A DNA stretch of 25,266 nucleotides from CAYLLT01 sp964591605 (GTDB lineage Bacteria > Planctomycetota > Phycisphaerae > UBA1845 > PWPN01), in contig CAZQEN010000070.1 of the NCBI GenBank assembly GCA_964591605.1, positions 1 to 25,266 of the forward strand. Reading direction: 5' to 3'. This document shows positions 23,622 through 25,266 of the stretch, one piece after another. The notes beneath the pieces were generated by a model. It did not search any database and was not told where the DNA came from. It worked only from the letters and a program-made list of their open reading frames with translations. The position numbers and the translations under genes were made by a program. Every line of letters starts with the position of its first letter. Within the stretch, counting starts at the first letter, position 1.

Positions 23622-23793
23622 ACGTGGCCGGACCCTCGACAATGAACGAGATGCCCTCGACCGCAAGGAAAGGCAGGGCCGACTCGGGCACCAGCGTCTG
23701 CCCGTTAGCCCACGTTCTGAAGGAGAAACGCCCGGCGAGGTAGCCCAGCGCACGGCGCTCCGAGGCTTTGTCGTGAAAGCGGATCAGGACCAT
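23572..23793 (-). CDS. conserved small protein, unknown (first of overlapping pair)
   Basis: A 73-residue protein beginning MVLIRFHDKASERRALGYL, with the segment GRFSFRTWANGQTLVPESALPFLAVEGISFIVEGPATYE. It looks like a small beta-rich domain. ATG 23793 is chosen because the sequence upstream is arbitrary and a promoter (TTGATT, 16 bases, TAGTAT) ends 7 bases before it, so the mRNA is probably leaderless. It lies 64 bases after the DUF433 gene and overlaps the next gene by 50 bases. The position beside a DUF433 gene and the tight overlap resemble toxin-antitoxin modules, but no toxin fold is recognisable. Confidence 0.65.
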   Translation of the reverse strand: MVLIRFHDKASERRALGYLAGRFSFRTWANGQTLVPESALPFLAVEGISFIVEGPATYEHSVPTVRDSAAPAV

Positions 23794-23800
23794 AACGTGA

Positions 23801-23828
23801 ATACTAACTCCCGCAAGACAGAAATCAA
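23801..23828 (-). promoter_or_regulatory. possible leaderless promoter of the small-gene pair
   Basis: On the minus strand, TTGATT (23828-23823), a 16-base spacer and TAGTAT (23806-23801), then 7 bases to the ATG at 23793. Confidence 0.4.
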
Positions 23829-23857
23829 AGCATCCCGCTCGTGCCAGACGGCCATGC

Positions 23858-24202
23858 TCACGCGCATCCGAGCCGCGGTGAAACTGCATCTCCGCGGTCC
23901 ATCGCTTTGAGATGCTGAGCCAACTTCGAAGGGAACCTGGCCTTCATTTCCTCCACAAAAGCATCCTGCCGTTTCATGTCCTCAAGGATTTCGTCTCGGT
24001 GGTCCCAGAAGTGGGCCAGCGCGGCATAGACGTCGGCCAGCGAGAGCTGCGGGAACATGCTGACGATCTCGTCCGGGCTCCTGCCCTGCAGCTCGTGCCA
24101 GACGTAGATGTCCTGTATGCGGATGCGGTGTCCGGCGATCCGAGGCCGGCCGCCGCAGACGCCCGGGGTGATCTCGATATGCTGAGTCGGAGCCGTTGCC
24201 AT
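23858..24202 (-). CDS. DUF433 family antitoxin-like protein
   Basis: A 114-residue protein with the DUF433 pattern: ITPGVCGGRPRIAGHRIRIQDIYVWHELQGRSPDEIVSMFP, then LSLADVYAALAHFWDHRDEI. DUF433 proteins carry a winged-helix or helix-turn-helix fold and are usually the antitoxin partner of a DUF5615 PIN-like nuclease encoded just downstream. Here no DUF5615 gene follows; instead there is a pair of unknown small genes. The ATG at 24202 has no Shine-Dalgarno sequence, and a perfect TATAAT box ends 6 bases upstream, so a leaderless mRNA is expected. Confidence 0.88.
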   Translation of the reverse strand: MATAPTQHIEITPGVCGGRPRIAGHRIRIQDIYVWHELQGRSPDEIVSMFPQLSLADVYAALAHFWDHRDEILEDMKRQDAFVEEMKARFPSKLAQHLKAMDRGDAVSPRLGCA

Positions 24203-24443
24203 GAGGATATTATAGCAGAGACGCCGATCGAGGTGGAAGGACTACGCGGAGAGCGAGGCGGAGCACCATCTCGGCCGCCACAGCTTTCTACCCCGGTCTA
24301 CCCGCCCCAGCGGCGCGGATTCGGGCGGGTGCGACAACGCTGCCAGGCGCACTCACCGAAATCCCGATGACCGATCTCCACGCATTGGGCCATCCGTCGC
24401 TGCGTGACGTATACTGAGCCGGCCGTCATCACAGGGGTTGGAC
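24203..24443. other. intergenic region between DUF433 and ABC ATPase genes
   Basis: Non-coding, divergent. The left edge has the DUF433 -10 box. Near the right edge a TATACT box (24410-24415) with a weak TTGGGC 19 bases upstream may serve the ABC gene. The rest shows nothing recognisable. Confidence 0.5.
24209..24214 (-). promoter_or_regulatory. TATAAT -10 box next to the DUF433 start
   Basis: Perfect TATAAT on the minus strand, separated by 6 bases from the ATG at 24202. No good -35 is visible at 16-18 bases. Transcription would start at the ATG. Confidence 0.45.
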
Positions 24444-25142
24444 ATGAACGATGCGTGTATTGAGCTGCAGAAGGTCCGCAAGGTGTACCACAAGGAGCGC
24501 CTCGAGATCCCGGTGCTGGAGGGGCTGAATCTGGAGATCGGGTCGGGGGAGTTTGTCGCGCTGATGGGGCCGAGCGGGTCGGGCAAGTCGACGATGCTGC
24601 ACCTGATCGGCGGCCTGGATCAGCCGACGGAGGGGCGGGTGCGCGTGGTGGATGCGTATCTGGAGACGATGACCGAGCGCGAGCTGACGGCGTGGCGCAG
24701 CCGGCACGTGGGGTTCATCTTCCAGATGTATCACCTGGTGCCCGTGCTGACGGCGGCCCAGAATGTCGAGCTGCCGCTGCTGCTGTTCCACATGAAGGGC
24801 TCGGAGCGGCGGGCGCGGGTGCGGACGGCGCTGGAGGTGGTGGGGCTGGCGGACCGGATGGATCACCGGCCCAACCAGCTCTCGGGCGGGCAGGAGCAGC
24901 GGGTGGCGATCGCGCGGGCGATCGTGACCGACCCGGACGTGATCCTCGCGGACGAGCCGACGGGCGATCTGGACGCCAAAACGTCCGAGGAGATCCTCAA
25001 CCTGCTGAACCTGCTGAACACCGAGTTCGGCAAGACGATCCTGATGGTCACGCACGATCCGCGGGCGGCGCGGCACGCGCGGCGCGTGCTGCACCTGGAG
25101 AAGGGGGCGCTGGAGCGAGAAGAAATCAATCAGCCGGTGTGA
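24444..25142 (+). CDS. ABC transporter ATP-binding protein, LolD/MacB type
   Basis: A 232-residue ATPase that powers an ABC complex of the LolCDE/MacB/FtsE class (lipoprotein release, peptide or drug export, or cell-division signalling). Walker A is GPSGSGKST (42-50), Q-loop Gln near 94 in FIFQMYHLVPVLTAAQNV, signature LSGGQ at 146-150, Walker B VILADEP with catalytic Glu171, D-loop GDLD and switch His204 in MVTHDP. The MYHLVPVLTAAQNVELPLL stretch is characteristic of this subclass. ATG 24444 has AGGGG 7-8 bases upstream; a TTG two codons earlier is inferior. The permease partner is expected just beyond the window. Confidence 0.93.
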   Translation: MNDACIELQKVRKVYHKERLEIPVLEGLNLEIGSGEFVALMGPSGSGKSTMLHLIGGLDQPTEGRVRVVDAYLETMTERELTAWRSRHVGFIFQMYHLVPVLTAAQNVELPLLLFHMKGSERRARVRTALEVVGLADRMDHRPNQLSGGQEQRVAIARAIVTDPDVILADEPTGDLDAKTSEEILNLLNLLNTEFGKTILMVTHDPRAARHARRVLHLEKGALEREEINQPV

Positions 25143-25266
25143 AGGCATTGCCGATTGCCGACTGCGAAAGAAGCGAAGAGTTGATCGGATCTGAGATTTG
25201 AAATCTGAGATTAGAGATGGGGAGAGGCCGATACGGAGTCCGAAAAGGGATTCCTCAAAAGGAATA
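25143..25266. other. 3' non-coding end with short repeats
   Basis: No gene is visible in the final 124 bases. The stretch contains a near direct repeat (GATTGCCGA at 25151 region), then TCTGAGATT twice around a perfect AGATTT-G-AAATCT palindrome at about 25193-25206. It is markedly less GC-rich than the genes around it. Confidence 0.5.

Noticed and set aside
23622..23753. N-terminal extension of the 106-residue small protein
   Set aside because: The extra residues are Arg/Ser/Pro-rich and lie in another frame over the neighbouring small gene; the ATG at 23621 starts the structured part.
23794..23889. The start of the longer ORF (MQFHRGSD...) as a remnant DUF5615 toxin
   Set aside because: Apart from the first four residues I see no resemblance to DUF5615, and the length available is too short.

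Overview
The window is GC-rich bacterial chromosome (by eye about two thirds G+C) and most resembles a member of the Planctomycetota, probably near the Phycisphaerae. The evidence is content rather than a marker gene: a DUF1080 lipoprotein, a secreted Ig-like/dockerin-like/VWA protein, a large secreted propeller-plus-LamG protein, a type II pseudopilin with a long globular tail, many starts without Shine-Dalgarno sequences, and GC-rich palindromes between genes. No rRNA, tRNA, CRISPR array, phage or insertion sequence was seen.

Layout. 1-1172 (+): the 3' end of glycyl-tRNA synthetase, then a HEPN-like protein overlapping a small conserved protein. 1183-2709 (-): an NCS1 nucleobase/allantoin/hydantoin-type permease. 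3044-9251 (+): three exported proteins (DUF1080 lipoprotein, VWA protein, propeller/LamG protein) separated by long spacers. One spacer holds a candidate orphan structured RNA at about 4075-4364, with its own promoter and an intrinsic terminator. Another holds a cluster of palindromes.

9360-15214 (-): a complete fatty-acid and phospholipid initiation operon in the order rpmF-plsX-fabH-fabD-fabG-acpP-fabF. All catalytic residues I checked (FabH, FabD, FabG, AcpP and FabF) are present. A promoter with a consensus -35 box precedes rpmF, and a 12-bp stem-loop starts a few bases after the predicted transcription start, so the operon may be controlled by an RNA leader. lysA (diaminopimelate decarboxylase) lies upstream on the same strand under its own promoter, which places transcription at or within 2 nt of the lysA ATG.

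16824-25142: a Nudix hydrolase, a pseudopilin, a HAD phosphatase (-), a cation/proton antiporter fused to TrkA-N-like and PTS EIIA-like domains, a Nif3/DUF34 metal protein, a minus-strand island of four small genes (DUF433 antitoxin-like protein, two overlapping conserved small proteins, a zinc-ribbon membrane protein), and a LolD/MacB-type ABC ATPase whose permease partner probably lies beyond the window. The window ends in repetitive non-coding sequence.

The least explained elements are the candidate RNA at 4075-4364, the rpmF leader hairpin, the overlapping small-gene pair beside an orphan DUF433 gene, the apparently leaderless promoters, and the palindrome clusters. All functional calls come from reading motifs by eye; no database search was run.
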